Origin: Novipirellula herctigrandis
GTDB taxonomy: Bacteria; Planctomycetota; Planctomycetia; Pirellulales; Pirellulaceae
Direction: 5' to 3'
NCBI GenBank assembly: GCA_007859835.1
Contig: SJPJ01000001.1
Location: 7,046,504-7,110,503, forward strand
DNA length: 64,000 nucleotides
Under the pieces are notes generated by a model, which was not told where the DNA came from, did not search any database, and saw only the letters and a list, made by a program, of their open reading frames with translations. This document shows positions 27,543 to 36,190 of this stretch, in pieces (the stretch's first letter is position 1; every line of letters starts with the position of its first letter). Position numbers and translations under genes: made by a program.

Positions 27543-27680
27543 CTAAAGTGCCTCTTCCCCGCCAGCGTCGAAGGGTTCCTTGTGGCGGTACAAGGTGTCT
27601 CGCGAGTACCCCATGATCTTGTAGGCTTCCGAAACATTGCCGAGTTGCTTGGCTAAATCGAGGACCTCAGTCAACCATAC
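27543..27680 (-). pseudogene. IS481-type transposase N-terminal HTH fragment
   Basis: The frame gives EVLDLAKQLGNVSEAYKI, then MGYSRDTLYRHKE and FDAGGEEAL before a TAG stop. This is the characteristic first helix-turn-helix of IS481-like (integrase-core) transposases. The catalytic DDE part is absent and the upstream side is closed by stops, so only ~45 codons survive. It marks the edge of the mobile-element debris that extends to 36.7 kb. Confidence 0.6.
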
Positions 27681-27703
27681 TTCTCATGCGAGCGTAAACG
27701 ACA

Positions 27704-27737
27704 AAACCCTCGGCCACTACAGTGTGACCGAGGGTTT
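27704..27737. terminator. 10-bp stem hairpin, possible bidirectional terminator
   Basis: AAACCCTCGG and CCGAGGGTTT flank a 14-nt loop. The A-rich left and T-rich right ends of the stem fit an intrinsic terminator readable on either strand, though no long U tract follows. It separates the IS481 fragment (minus) from the integrase-tail fragment (plus). Confidence 0.5.
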
Positions 27738-27953
27738 ATGATTCGGATTGAGGCCAGAAGCTCCCCCGGCAGGAATAGCACGACCCTCGAAAACGCGGAA
27801 GAAACGGACGTTTCCTCCGCGGTGGGTGCAGTCTTGGGTGCAGCAAACGAAAGCGATGAGTTACTGCGGGAATTGATCGCAATTTGGGATGAGGTATCAC
27901 CCGATATTCGGCAAGCGATTCTTACGATCGTCCGACAGAGCAGGACGAGTTGA
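27738..27953 (+). pseudogene. probable C-terminal remnant of a planctomycete tyrosine recombinase
   Basis: The 71-codon frame carries a low-complexity linker (TTLENAEETDVSSAVG) and a helical end (LLRELIAIWDEVSPDIRQAI then LTIVRQ). This linker-plus-helix layout is what I remember at the end of large planctomycete integrases whose N-terminal type is found at 32155. No catalytic RHRY residues are present. It could instead be a small independent protein; the assignment is tentative. Confidence 0.35.
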
Positions 27954-27974
27954 CATCGCTTGTTACGCTCTGCG

Positions 27975-28526
27975 TTAAGAGCGTTCCGTCGCCAATTGCC
28001 AGGCTGCTGCAAGCTCCTCGGTGAGACCAAGTTGCTCAGCCCACTGATCGAGATACTCTCGATCGAGAGTTCCGTGATTGACGGCGATCACGCCCAAGAT
28101 GTCTTCCTGGTCTTTGGGGCGGGACAAAGTCAGCTTTTGCAAGATCACGTCTTCCGGTGTTGGGATCCAAACCTCGTCACCGCCCAGTGCGACCTTTCGA
28201 CGACGATCGAAGCGTGCTCGATCGAAGGGCTGGTCGGTCAACCGAAACAACTCGATCCGAAACGGAGTACCCTCGATCTGAATCTCGTTCTTCACTGAAC
28301 CGCCAAACGTCTCGAACGAGAGTTGCGGATCGAACTTAAATTCGTTGCCGAGCGATTTCGCGAGTGCTTGTGCATCCCAGTCGGACTTCCCGATGACAAA
28401 GTCGGCATCCGTCGTTGAACGGGGGAACGAGTAGTACATGCTGGAGAACGATCCCACGAGCATGAATTCGAGCCCCGCGTCATTCAGTGCGGCGATGATT
28501 CGCGATACCGCTTCTTGCAGCTTCAC
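27975..28526 (-). CDS. nucleotidyltransferase-fold protein (AbiEii/DUF6036-like)
   Basis: A 183-residue protein from a GTG start that overlaps the upstream gene's stop (GTGA). MLVGSFSSMYYSFPRSTTDADFVI holds the nucleotidyltransferase signature: a GS motif followed by the D-x-D pair in TTDADF. WIPTPEDVILQKLTLSRPKDQEDI matches the later helix with the K-x-x-D-x-x-D-I pattern common in AbiEii-type and DUF6036 proteins. With the 78-residue partner it makes a translationally coupled two-gene unit like toxin-antitoxin systems with nucleotidyltransferase toxins. Toxicity is inferred. Confidence 0.75.
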   Translation of the reverse strand: MKLQEAVSRIIAALNDAGLEFMLVGSFSSMYYSFPRSTTDADFVIGKSDWDAQALAKSLGNEFKFDPQLSFETFGGSVKNEIQIEGTPFRIELFRLTDQPFDRARFDRRRKVALGGDEVWIPTPEDVILQKLTLSRPKDQEDILGVIAVNHGTLDREYLDQWAEQLGLTEELAAAWQLATERS

Positions 28527-28759
28527 TTTTTCGCCAACGTACGATCTTGGATGCGACGCATCAGCTCAATCCGCTCGGCCAGCAACCGTGTGATCGTCGC
28601 ATCATCAGCAAGCGGATTCTGATCGCGAATTCCATCCTCGACCACGCGAATGGCAAGCTCCGAATGCTCCAGTCCAGCAAGCATTCGCTGCTCCGGCGAC
28701 GTGTTTGAGGCCTGAGCAACCCGAGAGCGAATTGGATCGAGTGGTTGCGGGGAAATCAT
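28523..28759 (-). CDS. small partner protein of the nucleotidyltransferase
   Basis: A 78-residue protein starting MISPQPLDPIRSR, largely helical and charged (SPEQRMLAGLEHSELAIRVV, LLAERIELMRRIQDRTLAKK). Its stop codon overlaps the start of the nucleotidyltransferase gene by two bases, so translation is coupled. I know no named family. By position it would be the antitoxin or accessory protein. A longer upstream open frame to 29116 has non-coding composition and is not used. Confidence 0.65.
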   Translation of the reverse strand: MISPQPLDPIRSRVAQASNTSPEQRMLAGLEHSELAIRVVEDGIRDQNPLADDATITRLLAERIELMRRIQDRTLAKK

Positions 28760-28926
28760 TTTACTGGCGTAGCTGAAACGAATTAAATGAGCTAGATCGC
28801 CGCTTAAGGAGGCTGAAGTCAATTGTATCCGAAAGATCAATGGACGAGAGTCGCTAAGGCGGTCAATGTCGCGATTGTCAAACAGTATTGGTGGCTCGGG
28901 ACAAGAATTCGCACCGAAACATTGAC

Positions 28927-29034
28927 AACAAGAGGGCGGACTACGGGGAACAGATTTTCTCGACACTGTCGAGAAAATTGAGCTGGAGCGATTTCGCTGA
29001 GCTTTTCCGCCTGAGAGGCGAGTTGACACGCTAA
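28927..29034 (+). pseudogene. DUF1016 (YhcG-like nuclease) N-terminal fragment
   Basis: The frame NKRADYGEQIFSTLSRKL then SWSDFAELFRL matches the N-terminal helical region of DUF1016/YhcG proteins (typically YG..I...LS..L.WSHF..L). It stops after about 35 codons. A further frame downstream (ELARQETANLREDDNYLL) looks like a broken coiled coil. The region 28760-29150 otherwise holds no intact gene. Confidence 0.4.
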
Positions 29035-29150
29035 GAGACAAAATCAATGGCATACTCTTCGAGCCGACGGCGCCAATCCGCAAACGGTAGGAACTCGCCC
29101 GGCAAGAGACTGCCAATCTGCGGGAAGATGATAACTATCTTTTGTAACAG

Positions 29151-29702
29151 TCATTCGGACGCGTGAACCGCCTTAGAGATTCGCTTCACAAAGCGATTCT
29201 CTGCCGTCTTTCGGACTTCTTCCGGCATGCCTGTCGCGCGAATCACGTAATCAACAACTGCCATTGCGAGCATTAGCGGCTGTTCTGCTTGCCGGTTGAC
29301 GTGTGGAAGAACCTCTCTATCACAGCACACATCAATCGAAGCGAGTTGCAGTAAATGCGGAACCTGAAAGGCTGCCTTGGGGTTCTCAAGGGACTTCCTG
29401 GTCAACTGGACGAACCTAGACCATTGTGGCAACGAAAGGTTGTCAGAATCTTTGGTTGGGTGTCCTTTAGCTTCCAATAGTTGGGCGCGTAGATCAGAGC
29501 AGAATCGGTATTGTTCTTTTCCGCCCCAAATAATCACCTTTAGACCATCTGAGAGCTCAAGCTCCGACTGAGGATGAAGCTGCCGCTGAAACACCGTTCC
29601 AGAACAGGCCGCAAGTCCGATTGAAAAGACTGCAGCAAGATTTAGCACCAACGCCATGTGCTCTTGATTTGTGTCAGCGGGAAGCGAGACTTTTTGAGAC
29701 AT
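29151..29702 (-). CDS. hypothetical protein
   Basis: A frame of 183 codons from the ATG at 29702 (MSQKVSLPADTNQEHMALVL); it can be opened further to 29780 but the extension looks like a non-native signal. A mildly hydrophobic stretch (LVLNLAAVFSIGLAAC) follows, with a soluble C-terminal part holding WGGKEQYRFCSDLRAQLLEAKGH in pieces and a helical end VRKTAENRFVKRISKAV. No family recognised. It sits alone between pseudogene fragments and the IS110 region. Confidence 0.5.
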   Translation of the reverse strand: MSQKVSLPADTNQEHMALVLNLAAVFSIGLAACSGTVFQRQLHPQSELELSDGLKVIIWGGKEQYRFCSDLRAQLLEAKGHPTKDSDNLSLPQWSRFVQLTRKSLENPKAAFQVPHLLQLASIDVCCDREVLPHVNRQAEQPLMLAMAVVDYVIRATGMPEEVRKTAENRFVKRISKAVHASE

Positions 29703-29780
29703 CGAGTCGAAGCTCGTTAGCGGGTTCAAAATTTGTAAACACAGAAAAAACTCGCATGTGGTCTTACAAGAGGGCAGCAT

Positions 29781-30240
29781 AAGACTTCCCTACGCTTATC
29801 GTCATCTTACGATATCTTGATTGAGCACTAAAGCCGACGGCGCATTCAGCTCAACCGAAGCGAAATAGGTCTCCACGCCGTCGGAACCACTCGGGATTCG
29901 CCGAAGGCACGGCGAGCACGGATGATCGCCGTGGAATGGGCCGCCGGGGCATGGATGCAGCCGTAGCGCAGGGCATGGAAGCGGACCAATACACGTGGAC
30001 GTCGAACCGCCAACGTATGCGGGCCGAAGCGATCACGTTTTGAATCACCAACCAATGACCGATGCCCGGAGCGGAAGCCGACCGTAGGGAGCCGCCGGCC
30101 CATCACCGAGGGAATCGTGAGCCGGCAGGGAAGCGACCAAACGATGCGAATCGGTTTGGAAGAAGAAAAGCACTGTCATTGCCGAATTTGCTTTTTGTGG
30201 TGAGCGCAGACGTTTAGCAGCTCTACCCATAAGGGTAGTT
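29781..30240. other. gene-free stretch, possible dispersed repeat
   Basis: Overlapping frames are open on the minus strand (for example GHRSLVGDSKRDRFGPHTL), but composition is Arg-rich and typical of a GC-rich non-coding element read as protein. I recall very similar translated sequence appearing many times as short hypothetical proteins in Rhodopirellula genomes, which suggests a dispersed repeat. That is memory, not a search result. Confidence 0.3.
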
Positions 30241-30485
30241 TTTGCGAACTCGGTTTTCCAATGGCTTGCGGCGTCAGAGCACGTTTCTGTCGCGTCAGTG
30301 GTTCAGTCTCGCCACCCTGGTAGATATCCGAAGCTCGAAGGCTCCACACTGTCTCATCCGGCGTTTGAACCGCGAACAGAGCATCACGCTTTTGCCACGG
30401 GCATGCTCAGCCAAGATGCTTCCGCATCAGCCGATACCCTCGGGGTCAAGACGACGTTGTTCTTGTGCTCTCGACGTCCATCAAG
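30241..30485 (-). other. non-coding flank downstream of IS110 transposase
   Basis: About 245 bp without a convincing gene follow the transposase stop. In IS110/IS1111-family elements a long non-coding end carries the bridge RNA that pairs with target and donor DNA. Whether the RNA lies here or upstream of the gene (32058 to ~32150) depends on the subgroup; I could not fold it or find the element ends. Confidence 0.3.
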
Positions 30486-32057
30486 TCAGCGGGAACTTCG
30501 AGCTTCGGACGTCTTTAGGTTTAACTCATCGGGGGCTTCAACTCCAAGTTGAATTAATAGCGGTGTGAGCAAGTCGGCGATCGGTTTGGCACCACGATGT
30601 TTCTTGCGAGCCAATTCGGACAGCGGTTTGGCTTCCTCAGCGTAGGCCGACTTGGGAAGCCATACGAACGCTTCTTGCATGTTAACGATCGACTGTTCGA
30701 TGGGCGTACCATGAGTCCGATGGAACTCTTGCAGCTTCCATAGCAAGTACTCTCGGTCAACTCCCTTGCCTCGCCAAAGCTGGCGACCGCTGACGATCTG
30801 AAACAACATCCGCATCGCGCGGTTGGCAATCCGACAGCGACGATCACGCGGGTCCACTTTTTGCTGCGCCCACGATCCCGATAAACCGCGATAGTACGGA
30901 TGGCACTTGATCAGGTTTTCGGCGACCCGCATTGCAGCGCCACGCAGTTTGCGATTGCACTGCCGAATCAAAGACCCGTCGGCATGATCAACTTCATCAC
31001 TCTGGTAACGCGATGGGTACGGGCCTGCGCGTCCGTTGATTGCACGAGCCGAAGCATAGTGCTCGATCGGCCCGGATTCACCGACCAATCGAGATGCCGA
31101 AACGACATTGATGCCGGTCACTGACAAAAGCAGAGCGTACGGTGTTTTAACCAGAAAACCCGCCATTTCCTGCTCCGATGCACGCACTTGCGTGTAGAAC
31201 GATTCTCGCAATCGGTTTAGGTCTTGCCATTGCCGCGTGTGCATCGCTGCCAATTCGCTTGGCTCCGCTGCGGTGCGTGCCCAACCCACGATTCGCTCAA
31301 GCGTTCGCATTTGAAAACGGATCTTGCTTTTATTCAGATGTTTAGAGATCCCATCGACACCGGCTTTGATGATGGCTTCGGAAGAGCTGAACCGGATCAC
31401 AATCGGGAGTGCCACCGATTGATGATAGAGCTTGTCATCTTCCCAAGGGTCAGCATAGCCGGGCATGGCTTCATGCATGATTCTGCGGATCTGAACTTTG
31501 ACGCGAGCCTGTTGTTTGACAAGGTTGTGTCGGTGTCTCGAAAGCGACTGAAGCGATTGGTACACTTCGCTGACGGGAAGTGATGCCAAGTCATACCCGT
31601 TGACTGCAGCATGAAAAATCGCTTCGAGATCGTTGTCGTCCGTTTTGGCATCAGGGTGCAATGGCGTTCGGTAGTGGCTCGACGCGAAGGGATGAACGAT
31701 TCGCGTATCGAATCCGGCTTTGCGGAAAGCACGTTGGACCGGTCGATGATAAATGCCTGTCATCTCGACGGCCGCGATCGTGTCGGTCAGCCCTTCAGCT
31801 TGACAAGCATCATTGATGTACGCGATCATGGCCGCGAAGTCGCCACGGCGATGTTCCACCGTGGTGGGTTCGATGATGACGCGCCCGAAAAAGTCGCACA
31901 GCATCCACTTGCTTCGACGCTTGGCACAATCGACTGATACAATGCCAAAGTGTTCTGGACCGCACTGTTTGACACGCTCCTGAATCTGTCCGTTGGGCTT
32001 GCCAATAAAGCGTTTCTTGGTGCCAGCAGATTTCCGTTGTTTTGCTTTTGTGACCAT
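30486..32057 (-). CDS. IS110-family transposase (DEDD type)
   Basis: The start at 32057 is preceded by AGGAGA at 7 nt. The 523-residue protein has the RuvC-like DEDD domain first (Asp43 in IVSVDCAKRRSKW, then AAVEMTG and DAKTDDNDLEAI) and the Transposase_20 domain in the C-terminal half (LLLSVTGINVVSASRLVGE, YPSRYQSDEVDH, CNRKLRGAAMRVAENLI). It is longer than the ~330-420 residues of many IS110 members, mainly through extra N-terminal and C-terminal segments. No stops or shifts, so it may be active. It borders a truncated integrase gene on the upstream side. Confidence 0.88.
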   Translation of the reverse strand: MVTKAKQRKSAGTKKRFIGKPNGQIQERVKQCGPEHFGIVSVDCAKRRSKWMLCDFFGRVIIEPTTVEHRRGDFAAMIAYINDACQAEGLTDTIAAVEMTGIYHRPVQRAFRKAGFDTRIVHPFASSHYRTPLHPDAKTDDNDLEAIFHAAVNGYDLASLPVSEVYQSLQSLSRHRHNLVKQQARVKVQIRRIMHEAMPGYADPWEDDKLYHQSVALPIVIRFSSSEAIIKAGVDGISKHLNKSKIRFQMRTLERIVGWARTAAEPSELAAMHTRQWQDLNRLRESFYTQVRASEQEMAGFLVKTPYALLLSVTGINVVSASRLVGESGPIEHYASARAINGRAGPYPSRYQSDEVDHADGSLIRQCNRKLRGAAMRVAENLIKCHPYYRGLSGSWAQQKVDPRDRRCRIANRAMRMLFQIVSGRQLWRGKGVDREYLLWKLQEFHRTHGTPIEQSIVNMQEAFVWLPKSAYAEEAKPLSELARKKHRGAKPIADLLTPLLIQLGVEAPDELNLKTSEARSSR

Positions 32058-32154
32058 CCAAGTGTCTCCTGTTTGAAGGTGTCGCAAATTCCTTCAGTCG
32101 AAGTGCTCGGATGGCCCTTTTCATTGATTTGCTCAATCCTGGGGACATACCAGG

Positions 32155-32601
32155 TGGTATGTCGCCGGCCTTGGAGTCGTCACCATATCCAACAACGTTG
32201 AAACGATCTCAGCCCAGTACCTCACTGCGAAGAAATTCTCCGGCGGGACACGCAAGGAATACAAATCAACCGTCACCAAATGGATTGCCTGGGGCAATGG
32301 CGTCGATGTCGACAAGATCAATCGAGCGCACATTCGCGACTTCTTGGATTTGGTACATGACAAAGCTGCCGCGGATGGCGGTTCCAATCCAGGACGCACT
32401 GCGAACAAGGCTCGAGATAATCTCCGAGCCATCATGTCGTGGGCCTGGGAGCAAGATTACGTTGCAAAGCTACCCCGATTCCCGAGTCCGAAACCGCAAC
32501 GGGATGTCGCTGGCCGGCACTATCTGACGAAACCAGAGCTCAACGCTCTGTACTTCGCCACTTACCAACTGCCAAACGTGCGACGGATGGCAAAGGCATA
32601 G
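32155..32601 (+). pseudogene. tyrosine recombinase N-terminal fragment
   Basis: The frame YLTAKKFSGGTRKEYKSTVT onward, INRAHIRDFLDLVHDKAA, NPGRTANKARDNLRAIMSWA and GRHYLTKPELNALYFATYQ is the SAM-like core-binding domain and the start of the catalytic domain of a large planctomycete integrase family. The sequence switches after YFATYQLPN (about 32575) to unrelated DNA and stops, so the catalytic residues are missing. The 5' end runs into IS110-flanking DNA without a clear start. It is a double truncation. Confidence 0.65.
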
Positions 32602-33009
32602 TCTCGGTTCTCCAAACATACCTCGGTCCAAACCAACGACTGGCCGGCGGCTTGGTGTTGTTTGAGCCAGAGGATCATGGTTCGCGGACGAGGTATTTGG
32701 GGCGGCGGCGTGAGACGTTTTGCAAGTTGATGCCAGCTTCGGTCAGAGCGGATCGCCATGTGCCGAAGTGTTCGATCGCGGCGTCGTAGAGACCGCGATC
32801 GCGAGAACGGTTAACCTTGGCCGCGAGTTCGTAGCCAGCCGTACACAAACGCCAGAGTTGTCTTTGACGCGCGCGGGCGACAACTCGCGAGACGCGGCCG
32901 ACGTGCGGTGACTGACGCCGGCGTATTCAAGTGCCGTTTCACATGGACCAAAACCGTCAATCGCTACAACATGCAAGAGCTCGTCATCATGGCGGACCTC
33001 GGCTTCCAT
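32562..33009 (-). pseudogene. HNH-repeat (homing-endonuclease-associated repeat) protein remnant
   Basis: One frame gives RRLWR-type helix LYDAAIEHFGTWRSALTEAG then INLQNVSRRRPKYL; after a shift another gives WLKQHQAAGQSLVWTEVCLE, NRDYAFAIRRTFGSW and a stop. The HFGTWRSALTEAG and TFGSW units are the repeat found in homing-endonuclease-associated (HNH_repeat) proteins. The frameshift and the abrupt end inside a repeat show it is broken. Its 3' end overlaps the truncated integrase end, marking the junction between the two. Confidence 0.55.
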
Positions 33010-33062
33010 TGAGCTGTTGCGGTCCTATCTCGCAGGACATCCGAACCGCTACATCATCGCCA

Positions 33063-34829
33063 TCAAGGAAGTTTTTCGAGCTTCGCTTTTTGTGCTTCTG
33101 CTTTTGACCGCCATCTGTCGGCCTCGGCTTTATCGCCAGCTCGGTCGAAAGCCTCGGCAACGACGGTATAAGCCTCGGCAAGTACCACAGGATCCCGAGG
33201 ATCGTCAGCCTCACGAAGCCGCCTTGCGAAATCGTTCATTCTTTCGCGAACCTCGGGTAGTGCACAGATTTGCTTGCCCTCGCGAGTGGAACAACCGAAG
33301 ACGACACCCGCAAGTTTGTCATACTCGCCGAGTGATTCGACACCAGGCGGTTCCAACTGCAAAGTAATCGAAAGCTTTTCGCCGGCCACCACGGTCACGT
33401 CGCAGTCTCTCCTCCCCATGAAGATCGGCAGTTGATACCCGTCGGCTTTGTCGTAAACGAAAAGGGATTGCTTACCCGGCGGCAAATAGATAATCGATTC
33501 GCCTTTTGCATCGCTATACTCAAAGAACGGCATGTCGTAGCCGCGAACCGAATCAGAATACCATGGTTCCTCCACGGTTGTTCCCGTCAGCCATTCGGTG
33601 GATCGCATCAGCGAATCGCCATAAACCTGTGACCCCCAATCCCACCAAAATACATTTGGGCTGGCACCGACCAAAACATTCGACAACGGATCATTATCGG
33701 GATTGACCACGGTAATTTGGCACCGAACCAATGGTGACATGCGGATCAAAATGGGTTGCTGCGGATTCGACGCAAACGTTTGAGGACGGCTGCATGGCCG
33801 ATGCGAAGGTCGCGTCAACTCCTCTGCTATTTCGGCCACTGCCTTCAGCCCGCCGAAAAAATCCGGCTTCGACGGATCATCCGGTTTTGGTTTTGCATTC
33901 GGGTCGCGACCGTTTCGAGCGATGAAATGGTCACACAGAGCAATGACTTGCAATGGTTCCGATCTTGGATAACCCTTGATCACGAACTCGCCATCTTCGT
34001 CAACCGGTGCCCATTGAGCCCAATCAAAGTTCGGCAGAGGATGCTTCCTTGGCGATGCAATCGCACAGACACGACCGGCGATCACCGGACGCGGCACCTC
34101 GTCGCCGAGTCGTCCGCGGATATCGATTGCCGGGTGCATGACTGCCTTGATCGCTTTGTTTTGACCGGACTTCAATTTCAATTCAATTGGTTCACTAAAC
34201 GCGGTGGCCTGCCCATCAACGAGACGGACTAGCATTGCGCGAAAAGGACCGGGGCTGAGCGTTTCGAGTCGTACCCGATCCGTAGTCCGCTTGATTGATT
34301 TGCTCAAAGCAGTCGATCGATCGGAAGAAACAACATGAATTTGAGCTGTTTCAAAATCCTGTGCACTGGATTCGGGAATGAACTCTAGCTGAGCCGCCCG
34401 TACCATTTCAATCTTTTTCGGCTCGTCGTCCAGAAGCGGCACGTCAATGTGAATCGAATCGGCGATCGTGAAATCGGGGTGACTCAAATTCACTGAAACA
34501 CTAAACGTTCGCGTCTCCTCTTTCACGTTGCGATAAAAAGGATAGCGAATTGTCGCAACGCCTTTCGCGTCAGTCGTCACCGCCACCGGTGACATTTCAG
34601 CGAACTCGTCACCGTCGTTCCAACGTCCGTGGCCTTGAGAAGATCGAAGCGCCCACGGTGTAACCGTCACGTTTTTGATCGGCTGTTCATCACTGTCATG
34701 GATCAAGACCTCAAAGTTTTTGAAAAGTTGACCTCCGCTGAGCTGTGCCCGAATACCGTCAAACGCATCGTCTGCCAAGGCAAAAACCGCAAACAAGCAT
34801 CCGGTCAGGGGTAAGACAAAACGTAACAT
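33063..34829 (-). CDS. large secreted hypothetical protein with carboxypeptidase-regulatory-like domains
   Basis: The start at 34829 is chosen for GAGGAA upstream and the signal peptide MLRFVLPLTGCLFAVFALADD; the longer open frame has non-coding composition. The ~588-residue product is beta-rich, with segments such as VLIHDSDEQPIKNVTVTPW, DAKGVATIRYPFY and PAIDIRGRLGDEVPRPVIAG that look like carboxypeptidase-regulatory or Ig-like folds. A C-terminal helical region is rich in Ala, Glu and Arg (DFARRLREADD, DKAEADRWRSKAEAQKAKLE). Typical of planctomycete surface or periplasmic proteins; function unknown. Confidence 0.7.
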   Translation of the reverse strand: MLRFVLPLTGCLFAVFALADDAFDGIRAQLSGGQLFKNFEVLIHDSDEQPIKNVTVTPWALRSSQGHGRWNDGDEFAEMSPVAVTTDAKGVATIRYPFYRNVKEETRTFSVSVNLSHPDFTIADSIHIDVPLLDDEPKKIEMVRAAQLEFIPESSAQDFETAQIHVVSSDRSTALSKSIKRTTDRVRLETLSPGPFRAMLVRLVDGQATAFSEPIELKLKSGQNKAIKAVMHPAIDIRGRLGDEVPRPVIAGRVCAIASPRKHPLPNFDWAQWAPVDEDGEFVIKGYPRSEPLQVIALCDHFIARNGRDPNAKPKPDDPSKPDFFGGLKAVAEIAEELTRPSHRPCSRPQTFASNPQQPILIRMSPLVRCQITVVNPDNDPLSNVLVGASPNVFWWDWGSQVYGDSLMRSTEWLTGTTVEEPWYSDSVRGYDMPFFEYSDAKGESIIYLPPGKQSLFVYDKADGYQLPIFMGRRDCDVTVVAGEKLSITLQLEPPGVESLGEYDKLAGVVFGCSTREGKQICALPEVRERMNDFARRLREADDPRDPVVLAEAYTVVAEAFDRAGDKAEADRWRSKAEAQKAKLEKLP

Positions 34830-34918
34830 CGAATCATTCCTCGAACTTGGGCCCAGATCTGCTTCGGATCGCACCACAAGTGTAACCGAACGGAGGGTGC
34901 AAGTCAGGGATTGAAATT

Positions 34919-36190
34919 TCAGGCGGCGATAGTGGCAATTTGATTTGCCTTGCGGATTCTTGCGGAGCCGGGGCGGCGGGCCAGGAAGCGGGCCAGGCGA
35001 TCGTCGTCGCTCAGCGAAGCCGCTCGGATTTGCAGGATCGCTTCGGCACCGGCCGGATGGTTCCAAAACATCTCCGTCCCCTTCGTTCGGTAGTTGATTT
35101 CCTTTACCGCCGACTCCATCCACGCACTCGTCGTCGGTAGACCCTCGCAGCGATATCGAGCGTAGTGCATCCGATCGAGGTTGTTTTTCAAGTAGCCGAT
35201 GATCTGCCGAAGCTGCGCGCGCGGATCATCCTCGCCCGCATCGGCCGGAGCCTCTCCCAGTCGAGATTGATGAACCAACCGTTCCTCGATCACCTCGGCG
35301 ACCTTACCCTGCCAAGTTAGAATCATCCAACGCTTATAGTTCTCCCAAGCCTCGACGCCTTGTCCAAAACAGGCGATCGAACCACGGTGGAGGTAACTCA
35401 CCGCGTGAGTGAAATCGAGAATCGCAACGTCGCCACGGAAGTGCTCGGCGTGGATCGTCCAGTTACAACTCAAACCGTCCGCGACGAACACACGGCGTGA
35501 CGCTTGGTCGAACTTGCGACGCCTCGCTTCCCGGTCCATTTGCACGCCGAACACTCTCGAGTTTCGCATGCTTGAGATCAACGTCCTGTGAATCTTCTTG
35601 GGTTTGTGTTTGGGCTGCCTGCGTTTGCCGGGTTGCTTCGGCGGTGATTTCTGACTTCCAAGCAACGGGCTGTCTCGACCGGCGTTTTCCTTGGTTTTTG
35701 CAGTCTCAGTCAGTCCCGCGACGTGATTGCGATTGAGAAAGCATGAGGGCGGACGTGGCTGAGGATCGCTACTGGACGTGTCGCTCGATGCGCTGACGAA
35801 GATCGCGTTCTTGGTTTCGTTCCAGCCGGTGCATTCGAGATGAATGCCGGGACCACAATTGGCTTTGCGAGTCCGGATGCGTCCCCCATCACAGCTGACG
35901 ACCGCGACTTGCGGCAGCACCGCTTCGCCATCGAGAATGCCTTGCCAGTCGTGCTCGGCGGCGGAGGCCAATTCATCGCCGACTTCCATGCAGATCCGCT
36001 CGATGGTGTTGGCCGAAACTTTCAATCCATTGACACGCTCGAGCAAGAGCGAGGCCCGTTTGAACGATCGGGTTTCGCCGTTGGTGAAGATGAGTTGGCG
36101 CTTGAATCCCGGGGTGGAGTGGCGGCTATCGAAGCCCATTTTTGTCCGCTGAGGGAAAAATAGACCGTCGACAGCGACGGCAGTGGGCAA
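34919..36190 (-). CDS. ISKra4-like transposase, catalytic part (orfB)
   Basis: The frame begins effectively at FFPQRTKMGFDSRHSTPGF, continuing in the next frame the protein encoded by the upstream orfA. It carries QVAVVSCDGGRIRTRKA, DFTHAVSYLHRG and TTSAWMESAVKEINYRTKG then TEMFW, the catalytic and C-terminal signatures of ISKra4 transposases. The two frames overlap by 65 bp and a one-base change at ATTTTTCCC would join them. This is either programmed frameshifting, reported for parts of this family, or a mutation. Confidence 0.72.
   Translation of the reverse strand: MPTAVAVDGLFFPQRTKMGFDSRHSTPGFKRQLIFTNGETRSFKRASLLLERVNGLKVSANTIERICMEVGDELASAAEHDWQGILDGEAVLPQVAVVSCDGGRIRTRKANCGPGIHLECTGWNETKNAIFVSASSDTSSSDPQPRPPSCFLNRNHVAGLTETAKTKENAGRDSPLLGSQKSPPKQPGKRRQPKHKPKKIHRTLISSMRNSRVFGVQMDREARRRKFDQASRRVFVADGLSCNWTIHAEHFRGDVAILDFTHAVSYLHRGSIACFGQGVEAWENYKRWMILTWQGKVAEVIEERLVHQSRLGEAPADAGEDDPRAQLRQIIGYLKNNLDRMHYARYRCEGLPTTSAWMESAVKEINYRTKGTEMFWNHPAGAEAILQIRAASLSDDDRLARFLARRPGSARIRKANQIATIAA

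Noticed and set aside
29846-30106. Small hypothetical proteins in the stretch after the hypothetical gene at 29151
   Set aside because: Two minus-strand frames are open at once over the same DNA, typical of a GC-rich non-coding repeat; no motif or start site supports either.
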